This document shows, in pieces, positions 1-6,289 of a DNA stretch of 40,298 nt (the stretch's first letter is position 1; the number at the start of each line of letters is the position of its first letter). The notes beneath the pieces are model-generated. The model was not told the DNA's origin. It did not search any database and worked only from the letters and a program-made list of their open reading frames with translations. The stretch lies in IMG/VR virus record IMGVR_UViG_3300021057_000021, positions 1-40,298 of that record, one strand, 5' to 3'. This stretch comes from a virus. Made by a program: the position numbers and the translations under genes.

Positions 1-7
1 CGAGCGC

Positions 8-22
8 TTGGGCCTGACCCAA
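8..22. promoter_or_regulatory. Operator-like inverted repeat, copy 1
   Basis: Core TTGGG-CCTGA-CCCAA, a perfect 5+5 inverted repeat with a 5-base spacer, upstream of the rightward gene at 84. It belongs to the eight-member TTTGGG-N5-CCCAAA family described in the findings. If the genome is circular, it shares one control region with the copy at 40188. Confidence 0.7.
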
Positions 23-83
23 CGTCGGATTTGATCACCGTGGGGATGGCACGACCCTTGCCTAGCGTCGTAAGACACGAACC

Positions 84-373
84 ATGCCAGACCTGCCCTG
101 TGCCTGGTGCGACGAGCTTGTCTCCGACGAGCTAGACGCAGCCGGCTACAGCTACCATAACCCCTCTGGTGTTACCCACACGCGTGTGCATGCGGATGGG
201 CACGTGACCCTGTGCAGCTACCACCGCGAGTGCCGCATCCGTTCCGCACTGGGCTCGGTTGGCCACGCTGTAGCTGCTATGGCGGTACCGAGGAAGATCC
301 GCCCGGGTTCACGCGTCGCGAGGCTGCCCTAGCTGCATACGACATCCTGCGTAAGAGAGGGTTGGTTCCGTAA
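84..373 (+). pseudogene. Small Cys/His protein, interrupted by a -1 frameshift
   Basis: Translation from ATG 84 gives a small protein with a CAWC knuckle at residues 6-9 and an HRECR motif, then a helix ending GSVGHA. The zero frame stops at 332 with an unrelated arginine-rich tail. From about base 267 the -1 frame reads CSCYGGTEEDPPGFTRREAA and on to a TAA at 371-373. That tail resembles a small zinc-binding protein family I recall from many phages, in which GSVGH is followed by CSC-GG-EEDPP. One missing base near 264-269 would explain the break. It may be a real mutation, an assembly error or a recoding site; no classical slippery heptamer is evident. The gene converges on the leftward gene ending at 376. 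Confidence 0.75.
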
Positions 374-375
374 CG

Positions 376-603
376 CTAGCGCTCGTCCCGTGGCTCGACA
401 CACGCCCCGTACCAGCCCTGACGGTTGACGTACGCTCCACCTCGCTCCTCGCAGGCCTCTTGCCTCGCGCTGTATTCACAGGCGTAGAGCAGTGCACCGA
501 GCAAGACACAGAGCAAGAGGAAGCTGGTAGCCATCGGCGCGGTGACCCTCGTGGCCCACTCGGCGAACCGGGCCGCACGCGTTCTACAGTCGAAGTCCGT
601 CAC
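376..603 (-). CDS. Small single-pass membrane protein
   Basis: 75 residues from a GTG at 603-601 whose G is shared with the TAG stop of the upstream gene, so the two are probably translationally coupled. Residues about 25-42 (SFLLLCVLLGALLYAC) form one transmembrane helix. The C-terminal part is polar, with two cysteines around a GGAYVNRQGWYGAC segment that could form a disulfide outside the cytoplasm. A later ATG (MATSFLLL) could give a shorter form. No family is recognised. It is the last gene of the left-arm leftward operon. Confidence 0.6.
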   Translation of the reverse strand: MTDFDCRTRAARFAEWATRVTAPMATSFLLLCVLLGALLYACEYSARQEACEERGGAYVNRQGWYGACVEPRDER

Positions 604-776
604 TAGCGCTCGCTCCGCTTGGCCAAGTGCCACCCGTCGCACACAGGGCAAGCGTAGACCACGAGCCTGGGCGATCCACTCGCCCGAGCCTCGCTAGCTA
701 CCGCGCTCGCGTGCCTGCGCGTCGAGTAGCGCTTCTTACGCGAACAAAACCACGCGGCGTCAGCCTCCGTCTGCAT
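603..776 (-). CDS. Small CPVC-WH protein (zinc-ribbon-like)
   Basis: 57 residues from ATG 776, overlapping the end of the upstream gene by 17 bases in another frame. The N-terminus MQTEADAAWFCSRKKRYSTR is basic. The C-terminus has a C-P-V-C-D-G-W-H-L-A-K motif, a pattern common in tiny phage and plasmid proteins with a Y-C-x-x-C-x-x-W-H core. This suggests a half zinc ribbon; function is unknown. The coding frame fits exactly between its neighbours, the main reason to accept so short a gene. Confidence 0.65.
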   Translation of the reverse strand: MQTEADAAWFCSRKKRYSTRRHASAVASEARASGSPRLVVYACPVCDGWHLAKRSER

Positions 777-972
777 GGCACCCCTCGCGCTCGTGGTCTT
801 GCACAGCCGCGCGCACGCGTAGCCAAGCGGCTTGTGAGTCGTACGTCCGAGACAGGCTCGCTAGCTCGCTCACGCCCCAACCGCACTCACACCGAGCGCC
901 ATGGAGCACGAGATCCTCGTCGGTCAGCATCTGTGTGGTTCGGCTGATCCTGCTCTCCGCTACGCTCGGCAT
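760..972 (-). CDS. Hypothetical 70-residue protein with CEC motif
   Basis: Starts at ATG 972, overlapping the stop of the upstream gene (960-962). An internal start at MLTDEDLVLHG would shorten it by 14 residues. Around residue 28 it has GARCECGWG, and near the C-terminus HEREGCHADGG. The pattern C-x-C ... H-x3-C-H suggests a small metal-binding fold of the kind that recognises host or phage DNA or protein, but no family can be named. Confidence 0.6.
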   Translation of the reverse strand: MPSVAESRISRTTQMLTDEDLVLHGARCECGWGVSELASLSRTYDSQAAWLRVRAAVQDHEREGCHADGG

Positions 973-1145
973 TGGTGCTTACCCCTCAGGTACGCGCGCC
1001 TGTCTTGCACGCTCTTGGCGCACCAGCCTGGCCGCTGCAGGCACTCGGCGCACAGCCGCGAGTAGACCCCACAGCACATGTGCTGGAGTTCGAACCCGGG
1101 CGCGCATGACAGTTCCAGCGCGCAATACGCGCAAGTCCAAGTCAT
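960..1145 (-). CDS. Small cysteine-rich protein (two CxxC knuckles)
   Basis: 61 residues from ATG 1145, which overlaps the TGA of the DUF3310 gene as ATGA. Cysteine pairs CAYC (residues 5-8) and CAEC (32-35), plus CC at 24-25 and a late QC, look like a treble-clef or double zinc knuckle. An in-frame start at 1373 exists, but the extension is arginine/glycine-rich out-of-frame shadow of the DUF3310 gene and is rejected. Function unknown. Confidence 0.7.
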   Translation of the reverse strand: MTWTCAYCALELSCAPGFELQHMCCGVYSRLCAECLQRPGWCAKSVQDRRAYLRGKHQCRA

Positions 1146-1474
1146 AGGCTTAGACCTTGCTCCGCTCGGTCGATCGCTCGGTCCAGATACGCCCGGGCCT
1201 TCCGCAGATCCTCCGCCGCTGGCCCCTTGTGTCCCGCACGGAGGATGTACTTGCACACGTTCCCGAGCAGGTACCCAAGTCCAAACGCCGCGATCACGTC
1301 CCACGCTTCCAACCCTCCCCGGATGTAGTGCGCGGGCCGGTTGACGGCATCGTGTGTTGCGGGTGGTCTGCATAGCCCTTTCTCGCGGTATCGCCTGACC
1401 TCATCCTGACCCTCGCGGATGAGTTCGCGCGCTCTCGCTACGGTCATCTCCGGCACGGCCTCACGCTTACCCAT
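1142..1474 (-). CDS. DUF3310 family protein
   Basis: 110 residues. The C-terminal two thirds carry the DUF3310 (SaV-like) signature: D-A-V-N-R-P-A-H-Y near residue 43, then WDVIAAFGLGYLLGNVCKYI and a terminal helix LRKARAYLDRAI. This family is common beside replication or nucleotide-metabolism genes in phages and was linked to a phage nucleotide kinase regulator; its exact role is not settled. The start at 1474 is preferred because GGGGGA lies 4 bases upstream, within the end of rusA. Upstream in-frame ATGs at 1516 and 1495 are possible. Confidence 0.85.
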   Translation of the reverse strand: MGKREAVPEMTVARARELIREGQDEVRRYREKGLCRPPATHDAVNRPAHYIRGGLEAWDVIAAFGLGYLLGNVCKYILRAGHKGPAAEDLRKARAYLDRAIDRAEQGLSL

Positions 1475-1913
1475 GGAGTCCCCCAATCCATACATGACAG
1501 CCGGGCTCGCTGTCATAGACTTTTTCTGCGTGCAGGCTCACCACCTGCGAGTCGTCTCGCCATAGCCCTGCCAGGGTGATCCCATCGAGGACAGCCCTTA
1601 CGAGCTTGTCGAGGTCACCGCGCGTCGTGTGCCAGCGGGGAGAGCGATCGCGAACCTGCCCCGACGGTAGGTAGTGACCCTTAGGCCTGCGCATCCCGAA
1701 CCGGAGCCTGACCTTGACGGCACCCGTGATGTCCCGCTTATCAGTCGCGGTTCGAGTGCACTCGCACACGTGAGACTCCCACGCTTTCAGTTCGGTATTG
1801 GCTGGCGCGAACCTGCCCGGACCGAACACGCGCATAGAGCCCTTTGTCCGCGGATCGCCCGATACGAAGTAGCAGGCGATCTCCGTGGGGGCTGCGCTTC
1901 TGGTCATACCCAT
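1467..1913 (-). CDS. rusA: RusA-family Holliday junction resolvase
   Basis: 148 residues, a normal RusA length. The hallmark C-terminal motif is present: D100-L-D102-K103-x6-D110-G, then W-R-D120-D121-x3-V, the acidic cluster that coordinates Mg2+ in the RusA dimer. RusA cuts four-way junctions and probably resolves recombination intermediates before packaging, partnering the RecA-like ATPase at 6290. Start chosen at 1913 (MGMTRS); 1907 is an equally possible ATG. It is the first protein gene downstream of the tRNA pair on the opposite strand, so a leftward promoter probably lies in 1914-2019. Confidence 0.92.
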   Translation of the reverse strand: MGMTRSAAPTEIACYFVSGDPRTKGSMRVFGPGRFAPANTELKAWESHVCECTRTATDKRDITGAVKVRLRFGMRRPKGHYLPSGQVRDRSPRWHTTRGDLDKLVRAVLDGITLAGLWRDDSQVVSLHAEKVYDSEPGCHVWIGGLHG

Positions 1914-2019
1914 GTTAGACACTCTCCCTGACTGGGCCGCTCGTGTAGGGTTATCGCTTGTAACGATGTCAGGCCTCGTGCCTGTCACTCCCTGCACTCC
2001 ACTTGTCCGGTTACCCCCT

Positions 2020-2089
2020 GCGGGATTGGGTAGCAGCTAACCCGGAGGCCTCATAAGCCTTAGACCTCGGTGCGAGTCCGAGTCCCGCA
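2020..2089 (+). tRNA. tRNA with CAT anticodon (Met or Ile2)
   Basis: Acceptor GCGGGAT pairs with GTCCCGC. The anticodon stem GAGGC/GCCTT closes a loop CTCATAA with anticodon CAT. T-arm CTCGG-TGCGAGT-CCGAG is perfect; discriminator A. CCA is not encoded. Elongator Met and lysidine-modified Ile cannot be told apart here. It is on the strand opposite to the surrounding protein genes. Confidence 0.88.
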
Positions 2090-2099
2090 ACTAGAGCAG

Positions 2100-2171
2100 G
2101 CTGACTTGACGTAACTGGTAGCGTTCTAGGCTTCCAACCTGGCCGTGTGGGTTCGAGTCCCGCAGTCAGCT
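2100..2171 (+). tRNA. tRNA-Gly (TCC)
   Basis: Acceptor GCTGACT/AGTCAGC is a perfect 7-bp helix. Anticodon stem CTAGG/CCTGG with loop CTTCCAA gives anticodon TCC (reads GGA). T-arm GTGGG-TTCGAGT-CCCGC. It lies 10 bases after the CAT tRNA and its last bases overlap the stop of the convergent leftward gene at 2166. Confidence 0.9.
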
Positions 2172-2471
2172 CCCGTTGATCACCCCCTCCGCGACATCTG
2201 ACAGATCCACATCCGCAAGAGTCAGAGCCCGTCGCGCGCAAGCCATGGCCTCGTCACGCGACGTGAACGCTCCGAGTGATTGGCCGTTGAGCCACACGGT
2301 GATCCGGTCCTCGCGGCGCTGCCGCTTTGGCTGCGGTCCCGTCACTCGACCCACACCCCATACTTCAAGGATGCCCCATCGCCGGTAGTCCACGTGCGTG
2401 AATTCGGCGCGGAAGTCGTCCTCGATTTCGAGGCGGAACCGCGCGAACACCTCTCTGCGCGTTGGCGCCAT
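2166..2471 (-). CDS. Hypothetical 101-residue protein
   Basis: Not recognised. Starts at ATG 2471. Predicted mixed alpha/beta: an N-terminal RFRLEIEDDFRAEF segment, a middle region with W/G (RRWGILEVWGVGRV), a basic PQPKRQRR linker and a C-terminal helix ending DVAEGVINGS. The WLNGQSLGAFTSRDEAM segment looks like a beta-hairpin followed by a helix, as in small nucleic-acid-binding domains. Its stop overlaps the tRNA-Gly 3' end by 6 bases. Confidence 0.65.
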   Translation of the reverse strand: MAPTRREVFARFRLEIEDDFRAEFTHVDYRRWGILEVWGVGRVTGPQPKRQRREDRITVWLNGQSLGAFTSRDEAMACARRALTLADVDLSDVAEGVINGS

Positions 2472-2499
2472 TTGTCAGCTCTCGAATGCGCGGACACCA

Positions 2500-2727
2500 T
2501 CAGTTCCCCCACGGGTGCGGCGCGTCTTGCTTGAGCCCTAGCGCCGCGTTGACCTCGCGCGCGCGCTGGATCCGTCTAAGCACGAGCGTGGCTCCGAATG
2601 ACTTCGCCGCTGCGGCCAGGTCCTCGCCGAACACGCGCAACTCCGTTCGCCAGTCGTGCGCCATGAGCGACACGGCCAGGTCACCGAGTGCCGCGCGCAC
2701 GAACCACGCTGCGGAAAAGCGCCTCAC
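2500..2727 (-). CDS. Hypothetical 75-residue helical protein
   Basis: GTG start at 2727 forms a GTGA overlap with the stop of the upstream gene. It is mostly helical (RFSAAWFVRAALGDLAVSL, then ELRVFGEDLAAAAKSFGATL) and ends in DAPHPWGN. A longer frame to 2847 is a shadow of the upstream gene. Function unknown; its place in a run of tightly coupled small genes suggests an early accessory role. Confidence 0.65.
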   Translation of the reverse strand: MRRFSAAWFVRAALGDLAVSLMAHDWRTELRVFGEDLAAAAKSFGATLVLRRIQRAREVNAALGLKQDAPHPWGN

Positions 2728-3002
2728 TTGCTCACCTTGGCAGCGCGCTCGGCCCAGAGTTGATCCATGGCCGCGCTGAACTCGCGAACCCACTGCTGAC
2801 GGTACGCGGGCCCTGTCTGCGCGTACGACCCTCGCATGCTGGCCCACTCGTCCGCGCGCGTGGTCGCGATCCGCTCGGCCTGTGGCAGGAGTCGGTTACG
2901 CTCGTCGACGTAACCGCAATCGTGTTTGTCGGGACGGATCACCACGTGCGTCACCGGACACACGGCCTCCGTATGCTTGCACTTGCGAGCCGGGTACGGC
3001 AT
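2724..3002 (-). CDS. Hypothetical 92-residue protein with Cys/His N-terminus
   Basis: ATG 3002 overlaps the upstream TGA as TGATG. The first 35 residues carry C-K-H, C-P-V-T-H and H-D-C-G, compatible with one zinc site. The rest is a long charged helix (ERNRLLPQAERIATTRADEW) and an amphipathic tail FSAAMDQLWAERAAKVSK. No family recognised. Confidence 0.7.
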   Translation of the reverse strand: MPYPARKCKHTEAVCPVTHVVIRPDKHDCGYVDERNRLLPQAERIATTRADEWASMRGSYAQTGPAYRQQWVREFSAAMDQLWAERAAKVSK

Positions 3003-3502
3003 CAGAAACCCGCTTCCTTGAGGCACTCGCGCACTCCCTCGCGGACAATCTCGCGCACCTTGTCGAGGGGGACGCTCGCATCCTTGACAGACTGGGTAAC
3101 CACGTCGCGGATCACCTGGAGGAGCACATCACTCGCGCTGGTGTCCGGCGGTGGTACCTCGTGCGGTGACTCCGAGTCCCGCGCGCGCTCGCGCACGGCG
3201 TTAGCGATGCTCGCGGCGTAGCTCTGGGCCCCGTTCGGTTTGGCGCGCACGTCCCGCTGTCCGTTGATCCGCGCCTGGAGTACCGCCCTGCGCTCACCCA
3301 GCCCGGCCATCGCCTCGCGCACGTCAGCGCGGTGTACCCACAGGAAGCGCCCGAGATACTCCGAGCGCACCCGCTTGGACCGCACCCAGCCCTGCAGGGT
3401 CGCATGGTGCAGCCCGAACTCCGCCTCGATCCCGTGCGCGGGCGCGAACCCGAGGCTCACTAGCTCGGATCGCATGCGCGCAGTCAGTTCCGTGTCTCCC
3501 AT
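3002..3502 (-). CDS. DNA-binding protein with MerR/excisionase-like HTH
   Basis: 166 residues from ATG 3502, preceded by AGAAAGG at 8-base spacing. Residues about 24-62 look like a winged or MerR-type HTH that reads a start context: EAEFGLHHATLQGWVRSKRV, then LGRFLWVHRADVREAM, the usual helix-turn-helix then strand pattern. The C-terminal 100 residues are a basic linker (QARINGQRDVRAKPNG) and two amphipathic helices (LLQVIRDVVTQSVKD; DKVREIVREGVRECLKEAG), suited to oligomerisation. It could be a regulator of the early arm or a replication accessory factor. Confidence 0.7.
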   Translation of the reverse strand: MGDTELTARMRSELVSLGFAPAHGIEAEFGLHHATLQGWVRSKRVRSEYLGRFLWVHRADVREAMAGLGERRAVLQARINGQRDVRAKPNGAQSYAASIANAVRERARDSESPHEVPPPDTSASDVLLQVIRDVVTQSVKDASVPLDKVREIVREGVRECLKEAGF

Positions 3503-3516
3503 GTCATGTGCCTTTC

Positions 3517-4260
3517 TCAGAACAAAGAAGGTTGATAGTCGCGCAAGATCACTTCGTCCCCGTTGATCCTGCGTCTCGCCAGTGCGGCGTATTCGGGACT
3601 CATCTCCCACCCGAGAAACGATCGACCGAGCGCCTTACACGCAACGCCCGTAGTACCCGACCCGCAGAACGGATCCAGAATGAGATCGTTCTCGTCGGTG
3701 AACAACCTGACTAGCTCGGTCATGAGCGGCAGCGGTTTCATCGTCGGGTGCGGGCTGCGCTCGGCATCGGGCTCGCGATGTCGCGTGTGCGAGAACACCC
3801 CGACCCGTCCGCCTCCGCTCCATTCCTTCCGCCCGGGCTGGTGTGCGACCACGATCGACTCGTACCCGACCCCGGGACGATCGCCCGAGTATTGCGGCTG
3901 CGCGTCAGGCTTGATCCACACCATGGTGCGGACGTAGTCCAGGCCCGCGCCCATGAGGCACGCACGCCAGAGGTGTACCGCCTCGACTTGGCAGAACACG
4001 AGAACCCACCGACGAGCGAGCCGGGCGAACTGCGTCGCACAGTCCAGGCGCAGGGACTCGGTCATGGGCTCGAACTCCAGCGGTGATTCCACCACGGTCA
4101 CCTGACCCGCATCGTCGTATAGCCTCCGACGCTGCATCCCGTGAGCCTCACCCTCAAAGGGTGGATCGGTGATCACGTGATCGACCGAGCGATCGGGCAG
4201 CGACGGCATACCCGTAACCGCGTCGACGCAGTCACCCTCGCGAACGCCCCACCTAGTCAC
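3517..4260 (-). CDS. Orphan DNA methyltransferase (beta-class, N4/N6)
   Basis: 247 residues. Motif IV DPPF at 32-35 comes before motif I DPFCGSGTT at 196-204, with HPTMKP at 171-176 between, the order of beta-class adenine-N6 or cytosine-N4 methyltransferases. The region between (about 36-170) is the target-recognition part. The AdoMet pocket would be formed by FCGSGTT and the following GWEMSPEYAALARRR. No restriction endonuclease is next to it, so the likely role is protecting phage DNA or regulation. DPPF does not by itself settle N6 versus N4. Confidence 0.92.
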   Translation of the reverse strand: MTRWGVREGDCVDAVTGMPSLPDRSVDHVITDPPFEGEAHGMQRRRLYDDAGQVTVVESPLEFEPMTESLRLDCATQFARLARRWVLVFCQVEAVHLWRACLMGAGLDYVRTMVWIKPDAQPQYSGDRPGVGYESIVVAHQPGRKEWSGGGRVGVFSHTRHREPDAERSPHPTMKPLPLMTELVRLFTDENDLILDPFCGSGTTGVACKALGRSFLGWEMSPEYAALARRRINGDEVILRDYQPSLF

Positions 4261-4438
4261 CGCGGCTGCCCTCGTTGCGGCGCGCGTCCTCGCGGCGCTG
4301 CAACTCAGCCCGCACGACCGCGAGAACGATCGCGCGCGCAGCAGTCCGCACCATTGCGCCTAGCGCCTCGTCGTCGTCGACGATGTCTTGAATGGCCTGA
4401 AAGAGGATGGTTAGCGGAACCCGTTCCTTATCGCTCAC
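4253..4438 (-). CDS. Hypothetical 61-residue helical protein
   Basis: GTG start at 4438 with AGAAAGG 8 bases upstream; the stop overlaps the methyltransferase start by 8 bases. One acidic segment (DIVDDDEALGAMV) is followed by a helix ARAIVLAVVRAELQRRED. Function unknown. The longer frame to 4489 runs into the tRNA-Gln gene and is rejected. Confidence 0.6.
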   Translation of the reverse strand: MSDKERVPLTILFQAIQDIVDDDEALGAMVRTAARAIVLAVVRAELQRREDARRNEGSRGD

Positions 4439-4461
4439 ACACTCTGCCTTTCTGCCCGAGG

Positions 4462-4534
4462 TTCGGGCGGAGGGAGTCGAACCCGTCACTCACGGAGTCA
4501 AAGTCCGCGCTGCTACCGATTGCATTACGCCCGA
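4462..4534 (-). tRNA. tRNA-Gln (TTG)
   Basis: Acceptor TCGGGCG/CGCCCGA is a perfect 7-bp helix with discriminator A. Anticodon stem GCGGA/TCCGT with loop CTTTGAC gives anticodon TTG. The T-loop is TTCGACT, but the T-stem ACGGG/CCCTC has only three Watson-Crick pairs, so it is somewhat degenerate. One base separates it from tRNA-Arg. Confidence 0.8.
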
Positions 4535-4535
4535 G

Positions 4536-4610
4536 TGACCATGGCGGGAATCGAACCCACGCGTTACTACTTAGGAGGTAGCTGCCCGAGATCCATCAGG
4601 CGTCATGGTC
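4536..4610 (-). tRNA. tRNA-Arg (CCT)
   Basis: Acceptor GACCATG/CATGGTC is perfect. Anticodon stem GCTAC/GTAGT with loop CTCCTAA gives CCT, reading the AGG codon that is rare in high-GC hosts. T-arm GTGGG-TTCGATT-CCCGC is perfect; discriminator A. Bases 4611-4682 downstream of the next gene hold no clear gene. Confidence 0.92.
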
Positions 4611-4682
4611 AGAGAGGGTGTGTTTCAGGGCCGCGCACACCCAACGCGGTTACACAGGCGGGACGAACCCAGACCCTCCCCC

Positions 4683-5321
4683 CTAATCGTCGTCGTCCGG
4701 TTGGCAGTAGACCCGCGGGCCCGGCGGAGGGAGCGCCTTGACCCGCTTCCGCACTTCGGCGGTCCAGGCCGCGGACATCCGCTCGCGCATCTCGGGCGTA
4801 GCGACGAGCGCGAACGCGGCCCGACGCTGATCGGCGAACCGCTGCAGCCCTCCGAGGATCGCCACGTCGATCGCGCGCTCATGCTCGTACGCCAGTGCAG
4901 CGAGCACACCGGCCATGACGTTGACGAGCCCGCGCATCGCACGCTCGTACTCCACCTCGGCGCGGATGTTCCTCGGGGTGTGGCCGACGGCCTGGCCGTT
5001 GCGGATGTGGTACCGCTGCGCCTCGGGATCGTTCGCGGCCCGCAGCGCGCTGCGGATGATCTGTCCACTGCACGACGTACACCGAGATTCCCCGGGCTTA
5101 ACCGGGCGCGCGCACGTGCTGCAGCCACCGACGAGCCGCGATCGAAACGTCCCGCTCGTCGACGACGTAAACGTCAGCGCGGGCGCGGCCGTCGTCGTCG
5201 AGGTCGCGACGGGGGCCATGGGGATCCTAAGAGTCTGCGTCTGACACACGTGCACGGCTGCGCCATCGTGCGCCGGGTACCACACCGCGCAGCGATCGCA
5301 CTTATAGTGAAACCTCACCAT
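4683..5321 (-). CDS. Zinc-ribbon protein with helical C-terminal domain
   Basis: 212 residues from ATG 5321. The N-terminus has CDRC (8-11). After a Ser/Thr/Pro-rich linker there is a second four-cysteine knuckle, CSTCARPVKPGESRCTSC, typical of a zinc ribbon. The C-terminal half is helical (ILGGLQRFADQRRAAFALV). The GHTPRNIRAEVEYERAMRG segment does not match a family I know. Overlaps the upstream gene by 7 bases. Function unknown, possibly nucleic-acid binding. Confidence 0.75.
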   Translation of the reverse strand: MVRFHYKCDRCAVWYPAHDGAAVHVCQTQTLRIPMAPVATSTTTAAPALTFTSSTSGTFRSRLVGGCSTCARPVKPGESRCTSCSGQIIRSALRAANDPEAQRYHIRNGQAVGHTPRNIRAEVEYERAMRGLVNVMAGVLAALAYEHERAIDVAILGGLQRFADQRRAAFALVATPEMRERMSAAWTAEVRKRVKALPPPGPRVYCQPDDDD

Positions 5322-5659
5322 CCGTGATCCCCTTTCTTGCCCTTAGCAGCCCGGGCTGACACTGGCACTCGCGGAGTCTGGCGTTGACGTGCGCAATCGG
5401 GACACCACATCACTTCGTGTTCAGACACTGAGGCTTCGCCGCGGGACCGGAGCACTTGGTTTGTCCGTTCGAGCCATGCCTCCGCCACCGCAGTAACAGG
5501 CACCATCGCGCCACAGTCTCTACAGGGCCACAGGTTGCACGTTGGCTGTCCCCCTACCCCGATAGCCCCCAGTCCCACAGCGTTGCTCCTGCGCGATTCT
5601 GGTGCATTTGGCGGGGTGTCTGGACTGCCACCCGCACTCCGAGGCTTCCGCGGGGTCAC
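5315..5659 (-). CDS. Zinc-finger-like protein, 114 residues
   Basis: ATG 5659 overlaps the upstream gene stop. The Pro/Ser/Arg-rich first 40 residues look disordered. Then LWPCRDCGAMVPV (CxxC) and MWCPDCARQR (CxxC), about 40 residues apart, form one treble-clef-type site. The C-terminus is basic (ARAAKGKKGDHGW). Likely a nucleic-acid or protein adaptor; function unknown. Confidence 0.75.
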   Translation of the reverse strand: MTPRKPRSAGGSPDTPPNAPESRRSNAVGLGAIGVGGQPTCNLWPCRDCGAMVPVTAVAEAWLERTNQVLRSRGEASVSEHEVMWCPDCARQRQTPRVPVSARAAKGKKGDHGW

Positions 5660-6018
5660 TTGGACACGTCCTCGTCTGTGCCAAATCGCTTGCGGTATTC
5701 AGTCCGCGCCGCGTCGAGGTAGCGCGAGATTGTCTCGGGCCCGTATAGGGTCTCAGGCCGCAGATACGGGAACATCTTCGCATCCGACTTCCACCCGAGG
5801 ACGACCGCGCAATACCAAGCCACCTTTCGCAGTTCCAACGCGCTCAGTCCCTCGTCGAGACGAGCGCAGATCAGACTGCAGTGCTTAAGCGTCCCCGAGT
5901 AACTCACACCGTTGTAGCGGCTGAGTGAGTGCAGCACAGGCATAGCCCTTTCTCGGCTAGCAGCGTCCGCTTTGACTTTCGCGCCCCGGCCCCGCTTGAG
6001 TTTCGTGTTCTCGGTCAT
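5656..6018 (-). CDS. Phage replication protein with Phg_2220_C-like domain
   Basis: 120 residues. Residues about 31-112 match my memory of the conserved C-terminal domain of phage replisome organisers (Phg_2220_C): LSRYNGVSYSGTLKHCSLI, then ARLDEGLSALELRKVAWY, W-K-S-D-A-K-M, and YLRPETLYGPETISRYL. Those proteins usually have an N-terminal winged helix; here only a short basic leader remains. The frame is open to an ATG at 6351, but that extension would translate the repeat region 6019-6289, so 6018 is preferred. ATG 5942, after AGAAAGGGCT, would start directly at the domain. It probably binds the adjacent repeats or loads the host helicase. Confidence 0.75.
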   Translation of the reverse strand: MTENTKLKRGRGAKVKADAASRERAMPVLHSLSRYNGVSYSGTLKHCSLICARLDEGLSALELRKVAWYCAVVLGWKSDAKMFPYLRPETLYGPETISRYLDAARTEYRKRFGTDEDVSK

Positions 6019-6116
6019 GGCTGCGAATCCGTCAAGTGGTCCGTTCGTTCGAATTTGGTCAGACCGACTGATCGATTGCGATGAAGGGTCCCCCATCCCA
6101 TGGGGGACTATAGGGG

Positions 6117-6160
6117 GTCTGAGATCTGGGATCTGAGATCTCAGATCTGAGATCTCAGAG
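6117..6160. repeat. Tandem AGATCT-centred palindromic repeats
   Basis: The unit CTGAGATCTCAG, itself a palindrome, occurs twice in direct tandem, with a partial third copy (TCTGAGATCTGGG) to the left. It lies in the candidate origin region and could be bound by a dimeric protein. Confidence 0.85.
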
Positions 6161-6180
6161 AGCACATTGCATGCCTGAGT

Positions 6181-6189
6181 TTGTCCACA
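6181..6189 (+). promoter_or_regulatory. DnaA box TTGTCCACA
   Basis: An exact match to the 9-base DnaA box preferred by high-GC bacteria such as Streptomyces and Mycobacterium (established knowledge), located among tandem repeats. A single box could occur by chance, so its weight comes from the context. Confidence 0.5.
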
Positions 6190-6289
6190 GGGCATTTGAT
6201 CGCTCTTTGCGCCTGTTGGCCTTATCGACCGGAGCAATTGATCGAGCAATTGATCGGTTGGTATGACCACTCCGCACCATGGGAGTGTG

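Larger units (their letters stand above)
6019..6289. other. Candidate origin: iterons, palindromes and a DnaA box
   Basis: This 271-base stretch sits between the RecA-like ATPase gene and the Phg_2220_C gene. Bases 6117-6160 hold tandem copies of ATCTGAGATCTCAG, including the 18-bp palindrome GATCTGAGATCTCAGATC. TTGTCCACA at 6181-6189 is a classic DnaA box of high-GC bacteria. Bases about 6232-6259 contain GAGCAATTGATC twice in tandem. A further GACTGATCGATTGCG segment lies near 6066. The region is less GC-rich than its surroundings. The arrangement is that of an iteron origin next to its own replication gene. Confidence 0.6.

Noticed and set aside
4611-4682. Possible third leftward tRNA after tRNA-Arg
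   Set aside because: CCGCG/CGCGG hairpin and a GGGTTCG segment are present, but acceptor, T33 anticodon loop and T-arm cannot be arranged in the right order on either strand.
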